A DNA stretch of 6,704 bases from an uncultured Veillonella sp. (GCF_915069625.1 NZ_CAJZFD010000110.1:1-6704); one strand, 5' to 3'. Shown: positions 1 through 6,613, counted from the first letter of the stretch. A program made the numbers and translations. The notes: generated by a model from the letters alone, not told the origin.

Positions 1-6
1 CCTCTT
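1..6 (-). promoter_or_regulatory. Possible ribosome binding site of a gene beyond the left edge
   Basis: The minus strand ends in AAGAGG, a plausible Shine-Dalgarno 22 bases after the last stop codon. In related operons fabF or another fatty acid gene often follows, but no coding sequence is visible here to confirm it. Confidence 0.2.
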
Positions 7-28
7 ATAGCTATACAGCCCTTTTAAA

Positions 29-985
29 TTAATCAATCTCTGCTACTTGCTGTTTGAGTTGAGCAAAGATATCTTTAACTGGCATAATCTTGTCGACTTT
101 TCTCATATTATTGCCAGAGAACACCAAACCTGTTTCCACATCACCTTGTTGTGCACGAGAAAGAGCACGGATGATACAGAATTTATGGGAACAATGTTTT
201 AAACAGTTATCACACACCGTTGGAGGTGCTACAGTACCGTCTAATACAGATTCAGCAAATTTATTTTTAATTGCTTGTCCAGGCAAACCTACAGGGCTTT
301 GAATTAATACAATGTCCTCAGGGTTAGTAGCCCGTACATACATTTTTTTCAATTCGTCAGATGCATTACATTCATCAGAAGCAGCAAAACGACTACCCAT
401 TTGAACGCCACTAGCACCTAATTTCAACATTTCTACAATGTCACGACCATCAAGAACACCACCAGCACCAATAACTGGAATGTTTTTAACAGCAGCTACA
501 ACTTCCGGAACGATTTCTCGAGCGGAACGATCCGTACCCAAGTGGCCACCAGCTTCGCAACCTTCTACGATGACTGCTGCCGCACCTAGACCTTCAGAAA
601 TGCGAGCTAATTTTGCGGACGAAACGATTGGTACGATTGGAGTACCAGACTCTTTGCCCATTGCGAACATATCTCTTGAAAAACCAGCACCTGCTACTAC
701 AAGATCAATGCCCTCTTCGATGGCAGTTTTTACTAAGCCAGCAAATTGTGTGGCTGCAACCATCGCATTTATACCAATAATACCCGTAGGTGATAATTTT
801 CTAGCTAATTGTATTTCGTATCGTAATTCATCAAATGGCAAACCGGATGCTGCAATAAGGCCGATACCACCTTCATTTGCAACGGCTGCTGCCAAGCGAG
901 CTGTAGACAATCTAATCGCCATACCACCTTGAATAATAGGTACTTTGGCCACTAGATTCCCAATGCGAAGTTCAGGGAGCTTCAC
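29..985 (-). CDS. FabK/nitronate monooxygenase-family flavoprotein with C-terminal Cys cluster
   Basis: This is a TIM-barrel FMN oxidoreductase of the 2-nitropropane dioxygenase/FabK superfamily, about 318 residues and full length for the family. Visible motifs are IIQGGMA (residues 17-23), EAGGH (144-148, with the likely catalytic His148), GAGG (173-176) and VQMGSRF (194-200), the last three forming the usual FMN-phosphate side of the barrel. It is a diverged paralogue of the fabK product encoded at 3042-3986. It differs by a C-terminal tail with four cysteines, C258, C261, C265 and C270 (C-x2-C-x3-C-x4-C), which FabK lacks and which suggests a metal or Fe-S site. The reading frame opens at a TTG at 991, but the GTG at 985 lies 8 bases after a clean AGGAGG, so I chose GTG. 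The substrate is unknown. Candidates are an accessory enoyl-ACP reductase, a nitronate monooxygenase, or another flavin reductase; position beside acpP favours a lipid-linked role, but this is inference. Confidence 0.88.
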   Translation of the reverse strand: MKLPELRIGNLVAKVPIIQGGMAIRLSTARLAAAVANEGGIGLIAASGLPFDELRYEIQLARKLSPTGIIGINAMVAATQFAGLVKTAIEEGIDLVVAGAGFSRDMFAMGKESGTPIVPIVSSAKLARISEGLGAAAVIVEGCEAGGHLGTDRSAREIVPEVVAAVKNIPVIGAGGVLDGRDIVEMLKLGASGVQMGSRFAASDECNASDELKKMYVRATNPEDIVLIQSPVGLPGQAIKNKFAESVLDGTVAPPTVCDNCLKHCSHKFCIIRALSRAQQGDVETGLVFSGNNMRKVDKIMPVKDIFAQLKQQVAEID

Positions 986-993
986 TATCAAAT

Positions 994-999
994 CCTCCT
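994..999 (-). promoter_or_regulatory. Shine-Dalgarno that sets the GTG start of the last gene
   Basis: The minus strand reads AGGAGG here. The GTG at 983-985 follows after 8 bases, a normal spacing, whereas the in-frame TTG at 989-991 is only 2 bases away and too close to be used. This shortens the protein by two residues relative to the longest frame. Confidence 0.8.
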
Positions 1000-1009
1000 G
1001 TATATAAAA

Positions 1010-1041
1010 CCGGTGGGGAGGCCACTCGGCCTCCCGTGCGG
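1010..1041 (-). terminator. GC-rich hairpin with short U tract, possible attenuator after acpP
   Basis: Read on the minus strand, the arms are GGGAGGCC and GGCCTCCC (8 perfect base pairs, + positions 1028-1035 and 1016-1023) around a GAGT tetraloop. Outside them a 3x3 internal loop (CAC/CAC) is followed by three more pairs, CCG with CGG. The outer arm is followed at once by TTTTATATA (1009 downward). This is the shape of an intrinsic terminator with a weak U tract, so partial read-through into the next gene is more likely than full termination. It sits between the acpP stop and the ribosome binding site of the flavoprotein gene. It could also act as an mRNA-stabilising or processing structure that raises acpP transcript level. 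Confidence 0.5.
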
Positions 1042-1063
1042 CTGAATTGTCAGCTTTACAGCT
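1041..1063 (-). other. Two small stem-loops right after the acpP stop
   Basis: Just beyond acpP the minus strand has an inverted pair GCTGA/TCAGC (5 pairs, 4-base loop, 1041-1054) and an overlapping AGCT/AGCT pair (4 pairs, loop GTAA, 1052-1063). They share bases and so are alternatives. Each is weak alone. They lead straight into the strong hairpin at 1010-1041 and may be part of the same 3'-end structure. Confidence 0.25.
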
Positions 1064-1293
1064 TATTTAGCAGAATCAATATATTCTACTGTATCCTTAA
1101 CGGTTTTGATTTTTTCTGCAACATCGTCAGGGATTTCAACATTGAATTCTTCTTCGAATGCCATGATCAATTCAACGATATCTAAGGAGTCAGCGCCTAA
1201 GTCGTCGATGAATGTAGAATCAATGGTAACTTCAGCTTCATCAACGCCTAATTGTTCCACAACGATTGCTTTTACTTTATCGAAAGTGTTCAT
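1063..1293 (-). CDS. acpP: Acyl carrier protein
   Basis: This encodes a 76-residue acidic carrier protein, the usual length for bacterial ACP. It holds growing acyl chains as thioesters on a 4'-phosphopantetheine arm in the cytosol and hands them to every Fab enzyme, to FabH and FabD, and to PlsX. The attachment site is Ser36 in the DSL motif ([10 protein letters not shown], residues 33-42), followed by the acidic recognition helix II (EEEF near 47-50). The start is the ATG at 1291-1293, preceded by a near-ideal AAAGGAGGTGA. The frame can be extended seven codons upstream to a TTG, but that would include the ribosome binding site. The gene lies 51 bases after fabG, one of the larger gaps in the operon, and has the strongest Shine-Dalgarno here, which fits the high ACP level cells need. 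Identification is essentially certain. Confidence 0.98.
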   Translation of the reverse strand: MNTFDKVKAIVVEQLGVDEAEVTIDSTFIDDLGADSLDIVELIMAFEEEFNVEIPDDVAEKIKTVKDTVEYIDSAK

Positions 1294-1300
1294 TGGTGGT

Positions 1301-1311
1301 TCACCTCCTTT
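1301..1311 (-). promoter_or_regulatory. Very strong acpP ribosome binding site
   Basis: The minus strand reads AAAGGAGGTGA, nearly a full complement to the 16S anti-Shine-Dalgarno. It fixes the acpP start at 1293 and argues against the upstream TTG. A small GGTG-AAC-CACC stem-loop lies between the GGAGG core and the ATG, and could slightly mask the site. Confidence 0.85.
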
Positions 1312-1344
1312 CAAAGTGTATTTATATATAGTCTAATTTTGAAA
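1309..1344 (-). other. Inverted repeat framing an AU-rich acpP leader
   Basis: In the fabG-acpP gap the minus strand has TTTCAAA directly after the fabG stop and its exact complement TTTGAAA running into the acpP Shine-Dalgarno, 22 A/T-rich bases apart. The 7-pair stem is weak. It may tune access to the ribosome binding site or simply be an unstructured AU-rich enhancer of translation. I looked for a separate acpP promoter here: TATA-like strings exist, but no suitable -35 box sits at the right distance. Confidence 0.3.
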
Positions 1345-2088
1345 CTACATCACCATACCGCCATCTACATTGATGACTTGGCCTGTAATATAGTTAGCAA
1401 AATCGCTAGCAAGGAATGTTGCTACTGTTGCTACTTCTTCAGCATCAGCCATACGGCCCAATGGAATTTCAGCAACCATAGCTTCTTTAACTTTTTCTGG
1501 CAATACATCAGTCATATCTGTATTGATAAAGCCTGGTGCAATAGCATTAACAGTAATGCCACGGCTTGCTAATTCTTTAGCACAGGATTTAGTGAAACCA
1601 ATTACACCAGCTTTAGAAGCTGCATAGTTAGTTTGACCCGCATTACCCATAACACCTACAACAGATGTCATGTTGATAATACGACCAGAACGTTGTTTCA
1701 TCATGATTTTAGATACTGCTTTAGTTACTAAATATACACCTTTAAGGTTGATATCAATAACAGCATCAAAATCTTCATCTTTCATACGCATCAACAAACC
1801 GTCGCGCGTAATACCCGCATTATTTACGAGAATATCAATGTGACCAAACTCTTTATGAGCTTCTTCTACCATAGAAGCAACTTCATCAGCATTAGCTACA
1901 TTGGCTTTAATTTTAATGGCTTTACGGCCTAAAGCTTGTACAGCTTCAACAGTTTCTTGAGCTGCACCTTCGCTACCGCTATAGTTAACCACCACATCAG
2001 CACCAGATTTTGCCAAATTGATAGCTACAGCGCGACCAATGCCACGGGATGCGCCAGTTACAATGGCTACTTTACCCTCTAAATGCAT
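1345..2088 (-). CDS. fabG: 3-oxoacyl-ACP reductase FabG
   Basis: This is a 247-residue classical short-chain dehydrogenase/reductase that uses NADPH to reduce 3-oxoacyl-ACP to (R)-3-hydroxyacyl-ACP in each elongation cycle, as a cytosolic tetramer. The Rossmann cofactor motif TGASRGIG is at 11-18 and NNAG at 89-92. The catalytic tetrad is Asn114, Ser142, Tyr155 and Lys159 (YAASK). PG at 185-186 and the C-terminal GQVINVDGG are typical of FabG. The ATG at 2086-2088 follows the fabD stop by a single base, and the AAAGGGG Shine-Dalgarno lies inside the last fabD codons, so translation of the two is probably coupled. FabG-type enzymes exist in many pathways, but the place between fabD and acpP makes the fatty acid role secure. 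Confidence 0.97.
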   Translation of the reverse strand: MHLEGKVAIVTGASRGIGRAVAINLAKSGADVVVNYSGSEGAAQETVEAVQALGRKAIKIKANVANADEVASMVEEAHKEFGHIDILVNNAGITRDGLLMRMKDEDFDAVIDINLKGVYLVTKAVSKIMMKQRSGRIINMTSVVGVMGNAGQTNYAASKAGVIGFTKSCAKELASRGITVNAIAPGFINTDMTDVLPEKVKEAMVAEIPLGRMADAEEVATVATFLASDFANYITGQVINVDGGMVM

Positions 2089-2089
2089 T

Positions 2090-3031
2090 TTATCGAACCC
2101 CTTTCAAAAATTCAAGCGTTTTCTCTAAGGATGCAATGTCTTCAACATTGGCTAATTCCATATCTTTATTGATCTTTTTAGTAAAGCCAGTAAGTACTTT
2201 ACCAGGACCAACTTCAACGAAACGAGTTACACCAAAGTTAACCATTTCAGCTACGCAGTCTTCCCACAATACAGGATTAGCAGCTTGTGTAACTAAGGAC
2301 TCTTTAATTTCGTTTGCATTAGTCAAAATTTTACCTGTAACATTTGCTACTACAGGGATTTGAGCATCGCTCACTTGGATTTTATCCAACTCTTCTTTTA
2401 AACGAAGAGCTGCAGGTTCCATCAAACGGCTGTGGAATGGAGCACTTACAGGAAGCATAACAGCACGTTTTGCACCGGCTGCTTTCATCTTTTCTGCTGC
2501 AGTTTCTACCGCTGCTGTTTCACCAGCAATAACGATTTGACCTGGGCAGTTGAAGTTAACTGCTTGTACAGAACCAACAGAATCGTTAACCTCTTTACAA
2601 ATTTCTACAACTTGTTCACGAGGTAAAGCTAGAATTGCGGCCATAGCACCTTTGCCCAATGGCACAGCTTCTTGCATATATTCACCGCGTTTATGAACAA
2701 CATACACAGCATCTTTAAAGTTCAATACACCTGCTGCTACAAGAGCACTGTATTCACCAAGACTATGACCACCTACGATATCAGGTGTAAAGCCTTGTTC
2801 TTTAAGGACTTCATAGCAAGCTACAGATGCAGTTAAAATAGCTGGTTGTGTATTAGCTGTTTTAACAAGTTCAGTATCAGGACCTTCAAAGCACAATTCG
2901 GAAATAGAGTAACCAAGTGCTTCATCAGCTTCTTCAAAACGTTGTTTCACAATAGGATATGCATTGTACAAATCTTGTAACATGCCTACTTTTTGGGAAC
3001 CTTGACCAGGAAAAACAAATGCCGTTTTCAT
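2090..3031 (-). CDS. fabD: Malonyl-CoA:ACP transacylase FabD
   Basis: This 313-residue enzyme moves malonyl from CoA to ACP, making the extender used by FabH and the elongating synthase. The N-terminal FPGQGSQ (7-13) supplies the oxyanion-hole Gln. The nucleophile is Ser90 in GHSLG (88-92), Arg115 should bind the malonyl carboxylate, and His200 in APFH is the catalytic base. Gln249 and the GPG turn at 275-277 also match the family. The frame could begin at a TTG at 3052, but the ATG at 3029-3031 sits 5 bases after GGAGG and begins the standard MKTAFVFPGQG, so I chose it. It lies 10 bases downstream of fabK and 1 base before fabG. Nothing is missing or unusual. Confidence 0.97.
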   Translation of the reverse strand: MKTAFVFPGQGSQKVGMLQDLYNAYPIVKQRFEEADEALGYSISELCFEGPDTELVKTANTQPAILTASVACYEVLKEQGFTPDIVGGHSLGEYSALVAAGVLNFKDAVYVVHKRGEYMQEAVPLGKGAMAAILALPREQVVEICKEVNDSVGSVQAVNFNCPGQIVIAGETAAVETAAEKMKAAGAKRAVMLPVSAPFHSRLMEPAALRLKEELDKIQVSDAQIPVVANVTGKILTNANEIKESLVTQAANPVLWEDCVAEMVNFGVTRFVEVGPGKVLTGFTKKINKDMELANVEDIASLEKTLEFLKGVR

Positions 3032-3036
3032 AAGGG

Positions 3037-3041
3037 CCTCC
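3037..3041 (-). promoter_or_regulatory. Shine-Dalgarno that sets the fabD start
   Basis: The minus strand has GGAGG directly after the fabK TAA stop, 5 bases before the fabD ATG. The upstream in-frame TTG would place the start ahead of this site, inside fabK, and is rejected. The same TAAGGAGG arrangement occurs at the fabH-fabK junction (3997-4004). Confidence 0.8.
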
Positions 3042-3986
3042 TTATTTACCAAGACCTTGAAGGTTTTTAATTACAGTTTCAGCTTCAGTCATAATATCTT
3101 TGATAATAGTTGCACATGGTTTAACATCTGTTAACATACCAGAGATTTGACCGATCATTACAGAACCTTCTTTTACATCACCTTCAATAGCAGCTTTACG
3201 AAGTGTACCTGCACCTAAGTTTTCTAACTCTTCTTTGGAACCACCGCTAAATTCAAGGGATTTATATTTATGTGCCAATGCATTATCAATGATACGTACA
3301 GGGTGACCTGTTGTTAAACCAGTCATAACTGTAGCGCGATCTTTCGCTTTCAACACTGCATTTTTGTAGTTTTCATGAGCAATACATTCTTCAGATAATA
3401 CGAAGCGCGTACCCATTTGTACTGCTTGAGCGCCCAATGCAAAGGCTGCAGCCATACCACGACCATCAGCAATACCACCAGCTGCAATAACTGGTACATC
3501 TACAGCGTCTACCACTTGAGGAATCAATGCCATAGTTGTAATATCGCCTACGTGACCACCGGATTCTGTACCTTCAGCAATAATTGCATCAATGCCGCCA
3601 CGCAACAAGCGTTTTGCAAGTAATACGGAAGCAACTACTGGAATTACCTTTGTACCGATTTCTTTTAAAGCTGGAATGTACACGCCAGGATTACCAGCAC
3701 CTGTAGTAATAACAGGAACGCGTTCTTCCACAACTACTTCCATAACTTCTTTTACAAATGGAGACATGAGCATGATGTTACAACCAAATGGCTTGCTTGT
3801 ACGTTCTTTCAATTTGTGAATTTCATTACGGAAAATATCAGGAGGCATATGACCAGCCCCAATGATACCAAGGCCACCAGCTTCGGAAACAGCTGCCGCT
3901 AATTCTGCAGTACCGAGCCAAGCCATACCACCTTGTAAGATCGGGTACTCAATCTGCAATAAATCACAAATGTCAGTCTTAATCAT
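3042..3986 (-). CDS. fabK: Enoyl-ACP reductase II FabK (FMN)
   Basis: This is a 314-residue FMN-dependent TIM-barrel reductase that performs the last, NAD(P)H-driven step of each elongation cycle, trans-2-enoyl-ACP to acyl-ACP. Motifs are YPILQGGMAW (14-23), ESGGH (141-145, His145 being the conserved active-site His), AAGGIADGRG (168-177) and VQMGTRF (189-195) for FMN binding, and GQISGM (279-284) near the C-terminus as in known FabK proteins. Length matches the Streptococcus pneumoniae enzyme class. The ATG follows AAGGAGG by 10 bases. Sitting between fabH and fabD, it is the best candidate for the main enoyl reductase; no fabI is in the window, and FabK enzymes are known to be insensitive to triclosan. 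The superfamily also holds nitronate monooxygenases, so function rests on context as well as motifs. Confidence 0.93.
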   Translation of the reverse strand: MIKTDICDLLQIEYPILQGGMAWLGTAELAAAVSEAGGLGIIGAGHMPPDIFRNEIHKLKERTSKPFGCNIMLMSPFVKEVMEVVVEERVPVITTGAGNPGVYIPALKEIGTKVIPVVASVLLAKRLLRGGIDAIIAEGTESGGHVGDITTMALIPQVVDAVDVPVIAAGGIADGRGMAAAFALGAQAVQMGTRFVLSEECIAHENYKNAVLKAKDRATVMTGLTTGHPVRIIDNALAHKYKSLEFSGGSKEELENLGAGTLRKAAIEGDVKEGSVMIGQISGMLTDVKPCATIIKDIMTEAETVIKNLQGLGK

Positions 3987-4001
3987 CTTGATGTGTCCTC
4001 C

Positions 4002-4997
4002 TTAATACCATTTCAAGACAAGGCTAGCCCAAGTTAGGCCTGCACCAAATCCTGCAAACGCAACGTTATCACCGCGTTTGAAACGTCCTTCACGATTAGC
4101 TTCGTCCAAAGCTATCGCTACAGACGCGGCAGATGTATTACCATACTTATGTAAATTAACAAATACTTTTTCCATCGGCATATGTAAGCGTTTTGCAGCC
4201 GAATCAATAATGCGAATATTTGCTTGATGTGGAATGAAGAAATCTAACTCATTAAGTTCCATTCCAGCACGTTCTAAAGATCTTAGAACCGTACGCCCCA
4301 TCGTTTTAACAGCAAATTTATATACTTCAGGACCATCCATATGAATGAATGTTAAACCTTCTTCAACGCGTTGGTCATTGGCAACTACAGCTGTACCTCC
4401 GGCAGGAATACAAAGAGATGGACCACCAGTACCATCAGCTCCCATATCAACACCTTTAATGCCATAACCTTCAGGAACTTCAGATACTACTGCAGCACCT
4501 GCACCATCACCAAAGAGGATACATGTACCACGATCATTCCAATTCACTCGACGAGAGAGAATTTCTGCCCCTACAACGAGTACCTTTTTATATAAGCCAG
4601 AGCTAATATAGCTAGCTGCAGTAATCAATCCATAAACAAAGCCAGAACATGCAGCTTGCAAATCATAAGCCGCTGCATTTTTAGCTCCTAAATTCGCTTG
4701 TAATACACAAGCTGCTGAAGGAATAATCATATCCGGTGTTAAGGTAGCAAAAATAATCATATCAATGTCTTCTGCGGTAACCTTAGCCATTTGCATAGCT
4801 TTCTTGGCAGCCTCAGTTGCCATATAGGATGTATTCATACCTTCCGGTGCAATGCGTCGTTCTTCGATACCAGTACGTTCTCTAATCCATTGGTCATTGG
4901 TATCAACCATTTTTTCAAGATCAAAGTTTGTTACTACATTGTCAGGAAGGAAGCTCCCAGTACCAATGATTCCTACCGGTTTACTCATCATAGTCAT
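4002..4997 (-). CDS. fabH: Beta-ketoacyl-ACP synthase III FabH
   Basis: This is a 331-residue thiolase-fold enzyme that starts fatty acid synthesis by condensing an acyl-CoA primer with malonyl-ACP. The Cys-His-Asn triad is clear: Cys117 in AACSGF, His257 in IPHQAN and Asn287 in YGNTSA; the C-terminal GFGAGLTW loop (317-324) is also intact. Three in-frame ATGs lie at 4997, 4991 and 4988. The first is 9 bases after AAGGAG and is the best placed, but the other two would give proteins only two or three residues shorter. The start overlaps the last 17 bases of plsX in another frame, which points to translational coupling. Whether the primer is acetyl-CoA or a branched-chain or longer acyl-CoA cannot be read from the sequence. 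Confidence 0.97.
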   Translation of the reverse strand: MTMMSKPVGIIGTGSFLPDNVVTNFDLEKMVDTNDQWIRERTGIEERRIAPEGMNTSYMATEAAKKAMQMAKVTAEDIDMIIFATLTPDMIIPSAACVLQANLGAKNAAAYDLQAACSGFVYGLITAASYISSGLYKKVLVVGAEILSRRVNWNDRGTCILFGDGAGAAVVSEVPEGYGIKGVDMGADGTGGPSLCIPAGGTAVVANDQRVEEGLTFIHMDGPEVYKFAVKTMGRTVLRSLERAGMELNELDFFIPHQANIRIIDSAAKRLHMPMEKVFVNLHKYGNTSAASVAIALDEANREGRFKRGDNVAFAGFGAGLTWASLVLKWY

Positions 4998-6009
4998 ACT
5001 TCAAGGCTCCTTCAATATCCATTGTTTCTCTTATGTGTTGAATAATCTTACGCTCTACTAAATCTCCAGCAATTTCAATAGCAGTCTTTATCTCTTTTGA
5101 TTTAGAGCTACCATGGGCAATCATAAAGACCCCATTAACCCCTAAGAGTGGAGCACCACCATTTTCTGTGTGATCTAAGCGTTTAGCCATCTTCTTCAAA
5201 GCTGGCTTTACGAGCATAGCACCAATCTTAGCAAAGATACTCCCTGCCATGATGCTATCCTTTACTAATTGTGCAAGACCTGTTACTAGACCTTCCGCAA
5301 ATTTAAGTACCACATTACCTACAAAGCCATCGCATACAACAACATCTACGGCCCCTTTAGGAATATCACGGCCTTCAATATTACCTTTAAAATTGATGGT
5401 TTTCATACGTTCCAAAATTGGATATGTGGCTAGAACGACATCGTTCCCTTTTGTGGCTTCTTCGCCAATATTTAACAATCCTACTGTAGGATTCTCTTTA
5501 CCTAATAAAAGTTTTGCATATTCAGAGCCCATCAAAGCACCTTGTACAAGATGTTTTGGTTTACTATTGGAGTTAGCACCTGAGTCTAACATAACAGTAA
5601 TACCACTCACTGTTGGCATCGGAGTAGCAATAACTGGGCGATCGACCCCTTTAATGCGACCGAGTCCAAACAATGCAGCTGCTACAGCAGCACCTGTGCT
5701 ACCAGGAGCAATTACGGCATCGCAAATATTATCACGAACTAAAGATGTCGCTACCACAACAGATGCGTCCTTTTTCTTACGCAATGCTTGTCCTGGATGC
5801 TCATCCATACCGATGACTTGACTGGCATGATGTACAGAAATGCGTGGATTCTTAGCTTCATTATTAGCTTCTAATATATTAAAAATTTGCTGCTCATCGC
5901 CGACGAGCACCACTTCAATGTGTTCATTTGCTCGTACGGCTTCAATGGATCCTAGTACAGTCTCCAATGGAGCAAAGTCGCCACCCATGGCGTCTATTGC
6001 AATTTTCAT
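4981..6009 (-). CDS. plsX: Phosphate acyltransferase PlsX
   Basis: This 342-residue enzyme converts acyl-ACP and phosphate to acyl-phosphate, the donor for PlsY in the first step of phosphatidic acid synthesis. It acts at the inner face of the membrane as a peripheral protein; no membrane-spanning segment is evident. Family motifs are AIDAMGGD (4-11), APGSTGA (101-107), LDSGANSN (141-148), GNIEGRD (209-215), DGFVGN (227-232) and GGAPLLGVNG (284-293). The ATG lies 3 bases after the fapR stop. The Shine-Dalgarno is only a modest AGGGTG inside the end of fapR, so coupling to fapR translation is likely. Its place with fapR and fabH is the classic arrangement linking fatty acid supply to phospholipid demand. 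Confidence 0.97.
   Translation of the reverse strand: MKIAIDAMGGDFAPLETVLGSIEAVRANEHIEVVLVGDEQQIFNILEANNEAKNPRISVHHASQVIGMDEHPGQALRKKKDASVVVATSLVRDNICDAVIAPGSTGAAVAAALFGLGRIKGVDRPVIATPMPTVSGITVMLDSGANSNSKPKHLVQGALMGSEYAKLLLGKENPTVGLLNIGEEATKGNDVVLATYPILERMKTINFKGNIEGRDIPKGAVDVVVCDGFVGNVVLKFAEGLVTGLAQLVKDSIMAGSIFAKIGAMLVKPALKKMAKRLDHTENGGAPLLGVNGVFMIAHGSSKSKEIKTAIEIAGDLVERKIIQHIRETMDIEGALKYDYDE
5007..5012 (-). promoter_or_regulatory. Shine-Dalgarno for fabH inside plsX
   Basis: The minus strand reads AAGGAG within the final plsX codons. The first of three clustered ATGs (4995-4997) is 9 bases downstream, while the second and third are 15 and 18 bases away. This favours the first ATG as the fabH start. 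Confidence 0.65.
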
Positions 6010-6012
6010 AAT

Positions 6013-6573
6013 CTACACCCTATTCTCTACGGATTCCATAATAAATTTTGCGCGAAATACTTCTTTTATTTTATCTCTTATAATGACCCAAATAAAGAAC
6101 TTATTACCACGGCGACGCACAATTTCTGCTTTTGCCACCAAATTAGTACCAGCTCCTACTGGGTTTTTATATTTTATATTTCCAACCTCCGCAGAACAAA
6201 CAGTAGTCCCCATGACTACCTTTGCGAGGGAATTCGCTTGAGCATATAAATACTGTGGCTCTACATATCCAAATCGATCTTCCATGTCTGCAGTAGTACG
6301 CAACATTGATAATGCTTGTTGCCCTTCCGTGACATCAATCAATTCACCAACCACTTCGTACGGTACATGTTCTACCGTTTCTTGTGATTGACCTGTAGCC
6401 ATGACGCGTATGCGTTCACGCAATTCAGGAATCCCCAACTCTAGTCGATCAAGACGAATAGTTGGCACACTTACATTAAAGTGTGTTGCCAATTCTTCAT
6501 CAGTAAGAAATGGCGTAATATTCAGTTTTTCTTGTAACTGCTTTTGGCGCTCTTGCTTCTTTAACCGACTCAT
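6013..6573 (-). CDS. fapR: FapR-type transcriptional repressor of lipid synthesis
   Basis: This encodes a 186-residue regulator, close to the 188 of Bacillus subtilis FapR. The N-terminal half has a basic lead helix (LKKQERQKQLQEK, 4-16) and a DeoR-like helix-turn-helix (about 22-45, TDEELATHFNVSVPTIRLDR), followed by the highly typical ELGIPELRERI linker. Residues from about 70 to 180 form the hot-dog effector domain, with YAQANSLA at 110-117. In known FapR proteins malonyl-CoA binds this domain and releases the repressor from DNA. Here the segment before AQAN reads EPQYLY rather than the usual RGHHLF, so the ligand response may differ. The DNA-reading half is well conserved, and a FapR-like operator lies directly upstream, so autorepression of the whole operon is likely. 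The ATG is 5 bases after an AAGGTG ribosome binding site. Confidence 0.93.
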   Translation of the reverse strand: MSRLKKQERQKQLQEKLNITPFLTDEELATHFNVSVPTIRLDRLELGIPELRERIRVMATGQSQETVEHVPYEVVGELIDVTEGQQALSMLRTTADMEDRFGYVEPQYLYAQANSLAKVVMGTTVCSAEVGNIKYKNPVGAGTNLVAKAEIVRRRGNKFFIWVIIRDKIKEVFRAKFIMESVENRV

Positions 6574-6584
6574 GGGACCACCTT

Positions 6585-6601
6585 TTATGACCTAGTATTA
6601 A
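6585..6601. promoter_or_regulatory. Probable FapR operator
   Basis: The + strand reads TTATGACCTAGTATTAA. The FapR operator I recall from Bacillus is an inverted repeat of the form TTAGTA-N5-TACTAA with a CCT-type centre; this site keeps the 17-base length, the 5-base spacing and CCT, agreeing at 12 of 17 positions. It lies between the predicted transcription start and the fapR ribosome binding site, which it abuts, so a bound repressor would block promoter clearance. Confidence 0.6.
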
Positions 6602-6613
6602 TATTACATCTTA

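Noticed and set aside
6..15. The 10-base palindrome TATAGCTATA near the left edge
   Set aside because: It is short, A/T-rich and at the window border; no partner structure or repeat supports a role.
438..932. A 164-codon open frame on the + strand opposite the last flavoprotein gene
   Set aside because: It mirrors the codon pattern of the real gene, is rich in Pro, Ser, Thr and Ala, and has no convincing ribosome binding site or motif.
989..991. TTG as the start of the last gene
   Set aside because: Only 2 bases separate it from AGGAGG; the GTG at 985 has an 8-base spacing.
1294..1314. A seven-codon N-terminal extension of AcpP from a TTG
   Set aside because: It would translate the Shine-Dalgarno itself, and the standard 76-residue ACP starts at the ATG at 1293.
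1316..1337. A separate promoter for acpP at the TATATATAAA stretch
   Set aside because: No -35-like hexamer or extended -10 lies at a workable distance upstream.
3032..3052. A seven-codon N-terminal extension of FabD from a TTG
   Set aside because: It overlaps the end of fabK and the fabD ribosome binding site, and the family begins at the chosen ATG.
5249..5821. A 190-codon open frame on the + strand opposite plsX
   Set aside because: It is exactly antisense to a well-supported plsX, has low-complexity Ser/Thr/Pro-rich content typical of shadow frames, and matches no family I recognise.
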